64,000 nt of DNA, taken from NCBI RefSeq assembly GCF_009498235.1, contig NZ_CP044205.1, positions 4,527,389 to 4,591,388 on the forward strand, in the 5' to 3' direction. This document shows, in pieces, positions 33,269 to 41,048 of the stretch (positions are counted from its first letter, which is position 1; every line of letters begins with the position of its first letter). The notes under the pieces were generated by a model, which was given only the letters and a program-made list of their open reading frames with translations, was not told the origin of the DNA and did no database searches. This stretch comes from Candidatus Methylospira mobilis (GTDB lineage Bacteria; Pseudomonadota; Gammaproteobacteria; Methylococcales; Methylococcaceae). A program made the position numbers and the translations under genes.

Positions 33269-34149
33269 CCCGCTTCCGCCAGCAGACGCTCGATCATTCC
33301 CAGCGCCTGGCCCTGGTAGCCGCCGCCGAACAGGTTCAGGTGATTGAGTATGTGATAAACATTGTAAAGTGTTTTGCGCACCGGATATCCGGCATCGAGC
33401 GCTAATGTTTCACGATACGCCGCATAAAAATCCTGGCCGAAGCCGCCGAACAATTCCGTCATCGCCACATCCGCTTCACGGTCGCCGAAATAACAGGCCG
33501 GATCGTATATCAGCCCCTCATTGCGCGAGTTGCTGGCGGCATTGCCGCCCCATAAGTCGCCATGCAGCAATGAAGCGTGCGGGCGGTAATTCTTGAAAAA
33601 AGCAGGCAGCAACTCCATCAAGCGTTCGCCTTGCTGCTGCAAGCGCCCTCCATAGCCGTTGCGCGCGGCAAGATCGAGCTGAAAACCCAGACGGTTGGCG
33701 CGCCAGAAAGCGACCCAATCCAGCCGGTCCGGGCAAGGCGCATTCGGTTGCGGATTGGTTCCTATCCAATTATCGTCGCGCCAGCCGAAACAGGGTTGAA
33801 CGATTGCGTGCATTTCCGCCAGCTTTTGTCCCAGATTCCGTGCTGAACCGCCTCCCAGCGCGTTCATGTCCAGCCACTCCAGCACCAATACCGCCTGATT
33901 GCCAATGATACCGCAGCAAAGCGGATTCGGCACATTTACGGTATGTGTTGCCTGAATCGCCTGAAGACCAGCGATTTCCGCTTCGAGTATCCCCAGACAG
34001 CGGGCAGGCAGACATTTAACGAAGTAATCCCGCTCCCGGCCTTTCGCGCGATAGCTTTCGCCTATACAGCCGCCGCTTACCGGTACTTTTTCCGTTAGAT
34101 GAAAAGCTTGTCCGGAAGCATCGGCAATCAATTTTTCAAGCGCGCGCAA
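33265..34149 (-). CDS. Fructosamine kinase family protein (YniA-like)
   Basis: 294 residues of the fructosamine-3-kinase / YniA family. The N-terminal lobe carries VSGGCIGESYRAKGRERDYF with the ATP-anchoring lysine following. Family motifs GWRDDNWIGTNPQPN, the catalytic loop HGDLWGGN and the metal-binding YDPACYFGDREADVAM are all present. These kinases phosphorylate sugar adducts on lysines, so that the adduct falls off and glycated proteins are repaired. The gene is monocistronic as far as can be seen, on the strand opposite to ybdD, with which it overlaps by 4 bp at its 3' end. Confidence 0.92.
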   Translation of the reverse strand: MRALEKLIADASGQAFHLTEKVPVSGGCIGESYRAKGRERDYFVKCLPARCLGILEAEIAGLQAIQATHTVNVPNPLCCGIIGNQAVLVLEWLDMNALGGGSARNLGQKLAEMHAIVQPCFGWRDDNWIGTNPQPNAPCPDRLDWVAFWRANRLGFQLDLAARNGYGGRLQQQGERLMELLPAFFKNYRPHASLLHGDLWGGNAASNSRNEGLIYDPACYFGDREADVAMTELFGGFGQDFYAAYRETLALDAGYPVRKTLYNVYHILNHLNLFGGGYQGQALGMIERLLAEAG

Positions 34150-34333
34150 GCAAACCCCCTGTTATTTTTCGTAAATTTCGATGAAATATACGCCATGCGC
34201 GTCGATAGCTGTTGGCAAGTATACAGAACTGCCAGTAAACTCTGAGTGGGCGTACGGATAGGAGTTCAACAATAGCTGTTCCTTCTCTCCGCCGTTATTT
34301 TCGCGCATCCGAATCTCTTATCACGAGGAACTC

Positions 34334-34993
34334 ATGGACTACTCCAGCTTTACCCGATTGAAATACGGCATTGCCGGTATTATTGCAAGCACTGCGCTGT
34401 TCGGCTGTGCCGATAAAACCACCAAGCCGGAAACGCCGCCCGTTGCCGCAGCTCCGGCTGCAGAAGCGCCAAAACCGCCCGTTGCCGCTAAAAAGCCGGA
34501 CGCCATCGAAGGCGAACTGATAGTGCTGAAAGCAACGGTTAAAGCCATCAACAAGAAGAAGCGCATTGTTACGCTGCTGGATGAAAACGGCAAGCAGTTC
34601 CAGGTAACCTGCGGTCCGGAAATCGAAAACTTTTCGCAGATACGTATCGGCGACAAGGTAACGACCCAGTTCCTCGAAAGCGTCGAAATCGAAGTGACCG
34701 CCAGTAAGACCGCACCGCATGCCGACCAATCGGAAACAGTCGAGCGCGCGCCCAAAGGCAACAAACCGGAGCTGCTCGTAGTCGATAAAGTGGAAGTTTA
34801 CGCTACGGTGCAGAGCATAGACTACAATACCCGGCAAGTGACCCTGCTCGGGCCGGAAGGCAAGGTGCTTAAAGTCAAGGCCGGCCCGAACGTAGAGCGG
34901 TTTAACGAAATCAAGGTGAACGATACGGTTATCGCCCGCTTGACAGAAGCTGTGGATGTCAAAGTCGAAGCGCCGGCAAAGGCGAGTAAATAG
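34334..34993 (+). CDS. Lipoprotein with two copies of a small beta-domain
   Basis: 219 residues. A signal peptide ends ALFGC (lipobox, Cys25) and an Ala/Pro-rich linker follows (about 30-55). Two related segments come next: KATVKAINKKKRIVTLLDEN (about 64-83) continuing to EIENFSQIRIGDKVTTQFLE, and YATVQSIDYNTRQVTLLGPE (about 156-175) continuing to NVERFNEIKVNDTVIARLTE. Each copy looks like a small beta-barrel of about 60 residues, and they are joined by a charged linker. The position after the lipobox (Ala-Asp) suggests possible inner-membrane retention. The function is unknown; this is a cell-envelope lipoprotein of the DUF5666-like kind. Confidence 0.7.
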   Translation: MDYSSFTRLKYGIAGIIASTALFGCADKTTKPETPPVAAAPAAEAPKPPVAAKKPDAIEGELIVLKATVKAINKKKRIVTLLDENGKQFQVTCGPEIENFSQIRIGDKVTTQFLESVEIEVTASKTAPHADQSETVERAPKGNKPELLVVDKVEVYATVQSIDYNTRQVTLLGPEGKVLKVKAGPNVERFNEIKVNDTVIARLTEAVDVKVEAPAKASK

Positions 34994-35088
34994 AGCCGCG
35001 CTCGCGCCCCCCTGGATTAATATTCTTTTTCTCCCTGTGTTCTTGTATCGAAGACGCAGGGACTCTCGCCTCCTTAAGTTCAAGTAAT

Positions 35089-35246
35089 GATTAAGTCTCC
35101 CCTGTATTCGGGGCCGAGGAACTGTCTTAAACAAGTGAACCCGCAGGTTACGCTATGCATATATCGTAGACAGGCTTATTAAAGGCACCGGCAGCGTACC
35201 GTACCCTACGGATTATAGATGTAAGACAAGAGCGTAAAACTTAATC
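35089..35246 (+). ncRNA. Candidate structured RNA upstream of zur
   Basis: In the 413-bp gap between the lipoprotein and zur (34994-35406) I see no coding frame but many nested complementary segments. GATTAAGT (35089-35096) pairs with ACTTAATC (35239-35246) and closes a 158-nt domain. Inside are CCCC/GGGG (35099-35102 with 35110-35113), AACC/GGTT (35138-35141 with 35146-35149) and CCGTA/TACGG (35199-35203 with 35207-35211). CTGTCT (35122-35127) can pair with AGACAG (35168-35173), but the overlapping GTCTTA (35124-35129) can instead pair with TAAGAC (35222-35227), so two exclusive folds are possible. It matches no RNA family I know; strand and transcription are inferred. The rest of the gap holds nothing recognisable. 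Confidence 0.35.
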
Positions 35247-35406
35247 GGAAACATTCTTTCTGTTTCGTATAGCTTTGGCTATGCCGCTCAAATCACGCTG
35301 CGTGCCTCAATAACAGAGAGCGTCAGTTTCTAAGCAATACCTTTGATATGATGCGCCTATGACCACGGCATTAATAATGCCCCAAAGAATTCGCAATAGC
35401 CGCCAC

Positions 35407-35907
35407 ATGACAACCTCGAAAATTTCACCCCATAACCATAAGCGCTGCATAGACAGCGCAATGAGCAATGCCGAACAGTTATGCGCGCAAAGAGGTTTGA
35501 GGCTTACGCCGATACGTCGCAAGGTCTTCGAGTTGATTTGGGAAAGTCATCAGGCGGTGAAAGCCTATGACTTGCTGGAGCGTATCCGTCCGTTTGAAAT
35601 GTCCGCCAAACCACCCACCGTATACCGTGCGCTGGAATTTCTGCTGGATTTGGGGGTTATCCATCGCGTTGAAAGCCTCAATGCCTTCATAGGCTGCATC
35701 GATTCGGGACGCACCCACGAACAGCTTTTACTGATTTGTACGGAATGTCAACAAGTGACCGAATGCTCCGCGCCGGAAGTCATGGGCGCACTCGCTGCCG
35801 AAATCCGCATGCAGGGTTTTAGCGCGCGCCAGAAAAGCATCGAGATTCACGGTACCTGCAGGACTTGCGCGCAAAACGCCGATACTAAAGACACCCTGCC
35901 GTCATAG
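35407..35907 (+). CDS. zur: Fur-family transcriptional regulator, Zur-like
   Basis: 166 residues from ATG 35407 (MTTSKISPHNHKRCIDS; ATG 35359 or 35461 are alternatives, none has a strong ribosome site). The winged helix is GLRLTPIRRKVFELIWESHQ with PPTVYRALEFLLDLGVIHRV. Zinc sites are visible as HNHKRC near the N-terminus, THEQLLLICTEC and the C-terminal GTCRTC. Zur proteins repress zinc uptake genes when zinc is plentiful. The N-terminal HNHxxCI stretch is typical of Zur rather than Fur. No zinc transporter lies next to the gene. Confidence 0.85.
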   Translation: MTTSKISPHNHKRCIDSAMSNAEQLCAQRGLRLTPIRRKVFELIWESHQAVKAYDLLERIRPFEMSAKPPTVYRALEFLLDLGVIHRVESLNAFIGCIDSGRTHEQLLLICTECQQVTECSAPEVMGALAAEIRMQGFSARQKSIEIHGTCRTCAQNADTKDTLPS

Positions 35908-35983
35908 ACATCTTGCTCTCACCAAGGCGCGCAGGCGAGCGCGTGAGCGCTAGCCTTCAGATGGAAGCTCTTTTGAAACCGCT

Positions 35984-36075
35984 TTGTAGGCAAGGACTTT
36001 AGCCCGCGATCGCCCTTTTGTCGCGGGCTAAAGCCCGCTCCTACGAAATAGGCAACGCGAGCGGAATAGCTACCG
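35984..36075. repeat. REP-like repeat pair joined to a MITE-type end
   Basis: TTGTAGGCAAGGACTTTAGC and the better kept inverse GCTAAAGCCCGCTCCTACGA (36027-36046) flank a short spacer. This is followed by AGGCAACGCGAGCGGAATAG and CTACCG (36050-36075), which matches the right end of the 22967-23074 element. It ends three bases before the stop of the glutathione transferase gene. Confidence 0.65.
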
Positions 36076-36077
36076 TA

Positions 36078-36728
36078 CTATTTATTGGCCATGAACTCGG
36101 CCATCGCATTGGCGCGATCTGCGGCGACAGCCTGCACATGCAGGCGCTTTCCGATCATGCTCATATAATCCGCGGTAGCCGGCAAATATTTGGCTATGAA
36201 ATCCTCGCCATACATTTTTTGCGTCGTCATCGAAATCAGGCCGAAATGTATCCAGGCGACACTATCAGCAGCGGTGTAGACGTTTCCTCCGATATATGGT
36301 GAAAATTTCGCCAGTTTGGACAATCCCTTCAAACTGAGCTCCAACCTCTCCCTGACTTCGGTCCTGGTTTCATCCGATGCGGTGCCGCCGAAAAAGGCCG
36401 CCTTGTATAAACGGCGCGCGATCAACTCGACATTCAGTTCAACATGCTGTATCAATTCGCGGCATTTCGCGCGTTGGAACGCATCACGCGGATAAAGCGG
36501 AAGCTCCGTATAACTATCTTCGAGGTATTCGAGAATAGCCTGCGATTCCGATAAACAGCCGTGTTCGGTCTCTATAAAAGGGACCTTCCCCAAAGGCGAA
36601 CGCGCCAGCAGAGCTTCGTCCTGTGACGGATATACCAGCTCCTCGCTGAATGCTATCTGTTTTTCCAGCAACACCAGTTTGATCTTGTTGTAATAGTTGC
36701 TTAAGCCAAAACCGCATAACTTAATCAT
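36078..36728 (-). CDS. Glutathione S-transferase family protein
   Basis: 216 residues from ATG 36728 (MIKLCGFGLSNYYNKIKLVL), the third of three ATGs after AGGAG and the best spaced at seven bases. The N-terminal thioredoxin fold has the glutathione-binding turn SPLGKVPFIETEHGCLSESQ (cis-Pro and the Glu-Ser pair). The helical C-terminal domain contains SPYIGGNVYTAADSVAWIHF with the conserved Asp. Such enzymes conjugate or reduce electrophiles and peroxides with glutathione. No operon partner is visible. Confidence 0.88.
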   Translation of the reverse strand: MIKLCGFGLSNYYNKIKLVLLEKQIAFSEELVYPSQDEALLARSPLGKVPFIETEHGCLSESQAILEYLEDSYTELPLYPRDAFQRAKCRELIQHVELNVELIARRLYKAAFFGGTASDETRTEVRERLELSLKGLSKLAKFSPYIGGNVYTAADSVAWIHFGLISMTTQKMYGEDFIAKYLPATADYMSMIGKRLHVQAVAADRANAMAEFMANK

Positions 36729-36807
36729 CATCATCTCCTGAATATCCATCCAAACCGGTCATGACCGGACAGTAAGCGATAATATCCGAATCGTTGCCGT
36801 TCAACCA

Positions 36808-36846
36808 TAAAAAAAGCCCCGGCGCCATGGCGTCCGGGGCTTTTTA
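36808..36846. terminator. Strong bidirectional rho-independent terminator
   Basis: AGCCCCGGCGCC and GGCGTCCGGGGCT form a GC-rich hairpin with a run of A on the left and TTTTT on the right. It lies 15 bp beyond the stop of the membrane protein gene, whose transcript it ends, and upstream of the glutathione transferase gene. Confidence 0.88.
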
Positions 36847-36860
36847 ACGAGTAGCGGGGA

Positions 36861-37202
36861 TCAGTTGGGCACAACCACAAAATAGCCCAGAATCAGATAG
36901 CACACGACAGCAAGCGCAGCGTGGGCAAACACGATACCTTTCGGCGCTACGCCGGTTTTATGCTTGCGTATCGAAAGCACCAAACCCAGAGCGATAATAA
37001 CGACCGCCAGGCCGATATTGATAAACACGCGAGTATCCCCTTGCAGCGCGTCCAGAATGACCAGCGCTGAGCCGATCACCGCCAGTATGGCATGAGCGAC
37101 AGCGAACTGACGATCCGATGGACGTCCCTTAAAGTGGTCGACGGCCAAAAACAGGCCCATAATTGCAACCAGGGTAAAAACTAACAGTGCAAACAATAAC
37201 AT
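36861..37202 (-). CDS. Small four-helix membrane protein, unknown function
   Basis: 113 residues from ATG 37202 with GGAG seven bases upstream (a TTG four codons earlier is possible). Four hydrophobic segments are visible: MLLFALLVFTLVAIMGLFLA, VAHAILAVIGSALVILDAL, FINIGLAVVIIALGLVLSI and GIVFAHAALAVVCYLILGYF. Charged loops such as KGRPSDRQ and RKHKTGVAPKG lie between them. The two 'AHA' helices suggest an internal duplication of a helical hairpin. I do not recognise a family with a known role. It is monocistronic and ends at a strong terminator. Confidence 0.7.
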   Translation of the reverse strand: MLLFALLVFTLVAIMGLFLAVDHFKGRPSDRQFAVAHAILAVIGSALVILDALQGDTRVFINIGLAVVIIALGLVLSIRKHKTGVAPKGIVFAHAALAVVCYLILGYFVVVPN

Positions 37203-37308
37203 TATTAACTCCAAAGGAACTATTATTAAACAATATTTTACAAATGTGCCTTAAAAGAGTAATGTTTTTTAAAACAACAAACAATGGGACAATTTGTCGC
37301 ACCGGTGT

Positions 37309-38118
37309 CTAACCGTTGAATCGCAACGAATCCGTTACATGCGGCGCTATCGTCTCATACATCAGCGCATGCAGTTTCGGGTTTGCGCCCAGAATATTTC
37401 CTGTTTCAAAGAGTTTGTCGCCTTCCTCAAAATCGGTAACGATACCGCCAGCTTCCTGTATCAACAGGATCCCGGCAGCAATATCCCAGGGCATCAAGCC
37501 GATTTCCCAGAAGCCATCAAGCCGTCCGCAGGCGACGTATGCCAGATCCAGGGCGGCGGAACCGGCGCGGCGAACGCCGGCGGCGTCTTTCATCAAATCA
37601 CGGAACATGCCAAAGTAGGCATCGTTATTGCTTTGTTCCTTGAATGGAAATCCCGTTCCCAGCAAAGCGCCTTCGAAAACCAATTGTTTGGTCACGCGTA
37701 AACGGCGATTATCCAGCATCGCGCCGCCGCCGCGCTTGGCGGTAAACAATTCCTGGCGTAATGGGTCGTAAATGACGCCGCACTCGATCCTGTCCCGGTG
37801 TAGCAGCGCTATGGAAACGCAAAATGCGGGAAATCCGTGCAGGAAATTTGTTGTGCCGTCAAGCGGGTCGATCACCCAGGTATATTCACTCTTGCCAAAG
37901 CCCTGACGGCCACCTTCTTCTCCGAGAAAACCGTGTTGCGGATAAGCTTTATGCAATATGTTGACTATTTCCTGTTCGGCCTGTTTATCGACTTCGCTGA
38001 CAAAATCGTTACGGCTCTTGGCCGTTATGTGGAGCGTATCCACGCGATCCAGATAACGCATAATTAAGTCGCCTGCTGCGCGCGCCGCTCGCACCGCCAT
38101 GTTAAGCATTGGATCCAT
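37309..38118 (-). CDS. suhB: Inositol-1-monophosphatase SuhB
   Basis: 269 residues from ATG 38118 (AGGTG upstream). The metal-binding motifs of the family are intact: FLGEEGG, WVIDPLDGTTNFLHGFP and WDIAAGILLIQEAGGIVTD. Besides its phosphatase activity, SuhB of gammaproteobacteria is part of the rRNA transcription antitermination complex. It is divergent from trmJ, a frequent arrangement in gammaproteobacteria. Length and start match the family. Confidence 0.95.
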   Translation of the reverse strand: MDPMLNMAVRAARAAGDLIMRYLDRVDTLHITAKSRNDFVSEVDKQAEQEIVNILHKAYPQHGFLGEEGGRQGFGKSEYTWVIDPLDGTTNFLHGFPAFCVSIALLHRDRIECGVIYDPLRQELFTAKRGGGAMLDNRRLRVTKQLVFEGALLGTGFPFKEQSNNDAYFGMFRDLMKDAAGVRRAGSAALDLAYVACGRLDGFWEIGLMPWDIAAGILLIQEAGGIVTDFEEGDKLFETGNILGANPKLHALMYETIAPHVTDSLRFNG

Positions 38119-38217
38119 TATCAACACCTGTTGCTAGTGATTAAACTGAAGTCGGCCTAGATTAGCAAATTTCTGCTAATATCGTCGCTTTTTTACGCGA
38201 TCAAAGAGAGAAGCTTC

Positions 38218-38958
38218 TTGCTGGGAAACATTCGTATCGTCATGGTGGCGACCAGTCACCCTGGAAATATCGGCGCAGCGGCGCGGGCAATGAAAAACAT
38301 GGGATTGCACGATCTCGCTCTGGTTACGCCGAAGCTGTTTCCCCATGAAGAAGCCGACGCGCGCGCGGCGGGCGCTGACGACATCCTGAAAGCCGCAAGG
38401 GTTTTCAACACTCTGGACGATGCCATTCAGGACAGGCATCGCGTCATCGGGGCCAGTGCTCGCCTGCGTACCATACGCTGGCCGCAATTGACCCCGCGCG
38501 AATGTGCTGCTTCGATCGCGGAAGGGGGAAGCGCTCTTAAAAGCGCCATCGTATTCGGGAGAGAACACGCCGGTCTTACCAATGAAGAACTGGAACGCTG
38601 CCATTATCTGCTAAACATACCCTGTAATCCGGATTTCAGCTCCTTGAATGTCGCCGCTGCGCTGCAGGTTGTCAGTTATGAGCTGTTTCAGACCAGCCTG
38701 GGCGCGCCGCTTCAAACATTGGAAAGCGACATCGAACCTGCAACCGGCGAGGAAATGGAATCCTTCCACGGCCATTTGATTCAAACCCTGTTCGACATCG
38801 GTTTTTTACATGAACGTAAAACTTCGCCGGCTCTCACCCGGCGCTTACGGCGCATTTTCAATCGCGCCGCGCTGGAAAAAACCGATATAAATATCCTGCG
38901 CGGCATATTGACGGCGGTGCAGATCAGAACACGTATGGGGAAGCCGCCAACGCCGTAA
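38218..38958 (+). CDS. trmJ: tRNA (cytidine/uridine-2'-O)-methyltransferase TrmJ
   Basis: 246 residues from an unusual TTG start (GAGAGAAG upstream). It is a SPOUT methyltransferase with the N-terminal IRIVMVATSHPGNIGAAARA, and the knotted S-adenosylmethionine site SAIVFGREHAGLTNEELERC and NPDFSSLNVAAALQVVSYEL. A helical C-terminal extension ends in LRRIFNRAALEKTDINILRG, as in TrmJ of Escherichia coli. It methylates the ribose at position 32 in the tRNA anticodon loop. It is divergent from suhB. Confidence 0.95.
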   Translation: MLGNIRIVMVATSHPGNIGAAARAMKNMGLHDLALVTPKLFPHEEADARAAGADDILKAARVFNTLDDAIQDRHRVIGASARLRTIRWPQLTPRECAASIAEGGSALKSAIVFGREHAGLTNEELERCHYLLNIPCNPDFSSLNVAAALQVVSYELFQTSLGAPLQTLESDIEPATGEEMESFHGHLIQTLFDIGFLHERKTSPALTRRLRRIFNRAALEKTDINILRGILTAVQIRTRMGKPPTP

Positions 38959-39239
38959 CGGCGATGGGTTTACGCTGCCCCTGTGATACCCGGGACGCGA
39001 ATGAATTGCTGTTGTAAAAAAACCATGGGCCAGTTGCAAGCCAGCTTATTCAAACTATCAAATCTCATATAAATATCCGATTATTATCCGACCGCAAAAT
39101 GCAGCTTCAAGCCCGTATCCTCAAGCCCGACAAGATGCGGAGGGAAAAGCACCAATGATTCCAACAGCTCAAAGGCTTTAATCAACTGGATAGTTACGAA
39201 CTAAATTTAGTCATGACGTGCTTAAAAGCCAGTACAACA

Positions 39240-40022
39240 CTAAGCCAAGGTGCCGCTACTGCGGTTTCGGGCAAGATAGTCATAAAGCACGCTGCCATAA
39301 GGTAGCGTCAGGTCGGCAATATAATGAGTACCGTTGATCACTTTCCTTACCGGTAGATCCGCAACCGGCGCGTTGACGTGCGGCACCAAATGCAGTCGTG
39401 CCGGACCGCGCCAAGCGCCTTTGATTTCGATGCTGAAAAGCTTATAAACAACCAGCTGTGCGATCGCCAGCGTTCCGTCGACATCGGGAACCAGCTTAAG
39501 ATTGACCTGTGACTTGCTCAACTTTTCAGCTATCGCAACGGCATCCCTGCCGCCAGGTTCGATCAGGTTTTCATGCTTGTAGCCCATGGTGCCGAGCGCG
39601 ACCCGTTGACCGGCATAATCGAGCGTGCCGGTCAGCGTATCACCGGCCACATGCAATGCCGGGTTGGCGTATTTTTTCGGAAAGCCCCAAATCTCGCGTC
39701 CCCCGGCCAGCGGCGGATCGCAATCGAGATACATCTGCGCTGTGAAGTTGACGGCTTCGCCGCGATAGGCGCAGGGTATGACCACGCCCGATTCGGTGTA
39801 ATCGCCGAAGCCGGAACTGTCCGGCATGCGGATGAATTCGTAGCATACGGTGTTGCTGCCATCGGGCTCCAGCGGTTCCGGCACCGCTTCGCGGATAGCT
39901 TCCGGATCGGATTCGTAAGTGATGATCAAATATTCCCGGTTGACGAATCGATACGGGCCGTGTGGATAGCTGGGGCTTGCAATCGGCATCGAAGGTTGTT
40001 TCAGGATTTCCGCTATTTTCAT
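39240..40022 (-). CDS. adc: Acetoacetate decarboxylase
   Basis: 260 residues from ATG 40022. The active-site motif EIWGFPKK, with the Schiff-base lysine, lies near residue 118, and the N-terminal YPHGPYRFVNREYLIITYES and C-terminal TLPYGSVLYDYL fit Adc. The enzyme converts acetoacetate to acetone and carbon dioxide. The gene follows the 3-hydroxybutyrate dehydrogenase gene after 22 bp on the same strand, so the pair can turn 3-hydroxybutyrate into acetoacetate and then acetone. No polyhydroxybutyrate synthase or CoA transferase is in the window. Confidence 0.93.
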   Translation of the reverse strand: MKIAEILKQPSMPIASPSYPHGPYRFVNREYLIITYESDPEAIREAVPEPLEPDGSNTVCYEFIRMPDSSGFGDYTESGVVIPCAYRGEAVNFTAQMYLDCDPPLAGGREIWGFPKKYANPALHVAGDTLTGTLDYAGQRVALGTMGYKHENLIEPGGRDAVAIAEKLSKSQVNLKLVPDVDGTLAIAQLVVYKLFSIEIKGAWRGPARLHLVPHVNAPVADLPVRKVINGTHYIADLTLPYGSVLYDYLARNRSSGTLA

Positions 40023-40044
40023 GACTGCTTGCGTCCTTTGTTGG

Positions 40045-40827
40045 TTAATGCGCCGTCCAGCCGCCATCAACGGGTACCGCCGCGCCGGTTATCTGCGCGG
40101 CTGAATCGCTGCACAGGAATACAGCCAATGCGGCGATCTGTTCGACGGTGACGAATTGCCTGGTCGGCTGCGCGGCTAACAACACGTCGCGGATAACCTG
40201 TTCTTCGGTCATGTTGCGCGCTTTGGCGGTGTCCTTGATCTGCCCTTCCACCAGCGGCGTCAACACATAACCCGGACAAATCGCGTTGCTGGTGATGCCG
40301 GACTCGGCAAGTTCCAGCGCGACGGTTTTCGTCAAGCCCAGCAATCCATGCTTGGCCACTACATAGGCTGATTTGAACGGCGAAGCTATCAGCGAGTGCG
40401 CGGAACCGATATTGATGATCCGCCCCCAGCGATTGGCTTTCATCCACGGCACAGCGGTGCGGATCGTATGAAACGCGGACGACAGATTGATTGCGAGTAT
40501 GGCGTCCCATTTATCGATAGGAAACGCCTCTATCGGCGCAACTTTCTGAATACCCGCGTTGTTGACAATAATATCCACGCTGCCGAAGCGCTGTTTGGCT
40601 TCTTCCAGCATCGCGGCGATCTGTTCGGGCCGGCTCATGTCCGCGCCGTTATATATCACACGCGCGCCGGTCGAGGACGCTAGTCCAGCGCGGGTTTTTT
40701 CGATTTCATCCGCATCGCCCAGCCCATTTATCACGATGTCTGCTCCAGCTTCAGCCAGTCCTTGCGCAATCCCCAAACCGATGCCGCTGGTGGAGCCGGT
40801 TATTAAGGCCACTTTATTTTTTAGCAC
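40045..40827 (-). CDS. bdhA: 3-hydroxybutyrate dehydrogenase
   Basis: 260 residues from GTG 40827 (GGAG eight bases upstream), giving MLKNKVALITGSTSGIGLGI. It is a short-chain dehydrogenase with the NAD-binding TGSTSGIGLG, NNAG, the catalytic Ser in IINIGSAHSL, YVVAKHG, and the ending QITGAAVPVDGGWTAH. The combination of IQKVAPIEAFPIDKWDAILA and NIGSAHSLIASPFKSAYV is typical of BdhA. It oxidises 3-hydroxybutyrate to acetoacetate with NAD. It forms an operon with adc. Confidence 0.92.
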   Translation of the reverse strand: MLKNKVALITGSTSGIGLGIAQGLAEAGADIVINGLGDADEIEKTRAGLASSTGARVIYNGADMSRPEQIAAMLEEAKQRFGSVDIIVNNAGIQKVAPIEAFPIDKWDAILAINLSSAFHTIRTAVPWMKANRWGRIINIGSAHSLIASPFKSAYVVAKHGLLGLTKTVALELAESGITSNAICPGYVLTPLVEGQIKDTAKARNMTEEQVIRDVLLAAQPTRQFVTVEQIAALAVFLCSDSAAQITGAAVPVDGGWTAH

Positions 40828-40923
40828 GTCGTAGTCTCCGTTACCTGTCTGTAGATTGCGTTTCAAGGCGAGAGCGCATCTCTATCCTAGCCGATGATAC
40901 CGCGGTTTAGATGAAAAGCTCAT

Positions 40924-40992
40924 CCAACCCGCATTGCCGTAGCATGCTCCGCAGGTTCCCCCGCCTTCGCCCCGGTGGGAGAGGCGGGTTGG
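40924..40992. repeat. Long-range inverted repeat upstream of bdhA
   Basis: CCAACCCGC (40924-40932) and GCGGGTTGG (40984-40992) are complementary and enclose GC-rich sequence containing CCCCCGCC and GGGAGAGGCGGG, which can pair in turn. It lies between copD (which ends at 41049) and bdhA and may terminate the copD transcript or be a repeat relic. Confidence 0.45.
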
Positions 40993-41048
40993 CGTTCGCT
41001 ACGCGATTTGCATGCTAACAGCATTGCGGACAGGAAAGGAAGCTCCGC

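Noticed and set aside
35089-35246. Assignment of the zur-upstream structure as 6S RNA, tmRNA or 5S rRNA
   Set aside because: Size would fit 6S RNA, but the long central bubble layout and the usual zapA neighbour are missing; the sequence does not contain the conserved ends of tmRNA or the 5S core.
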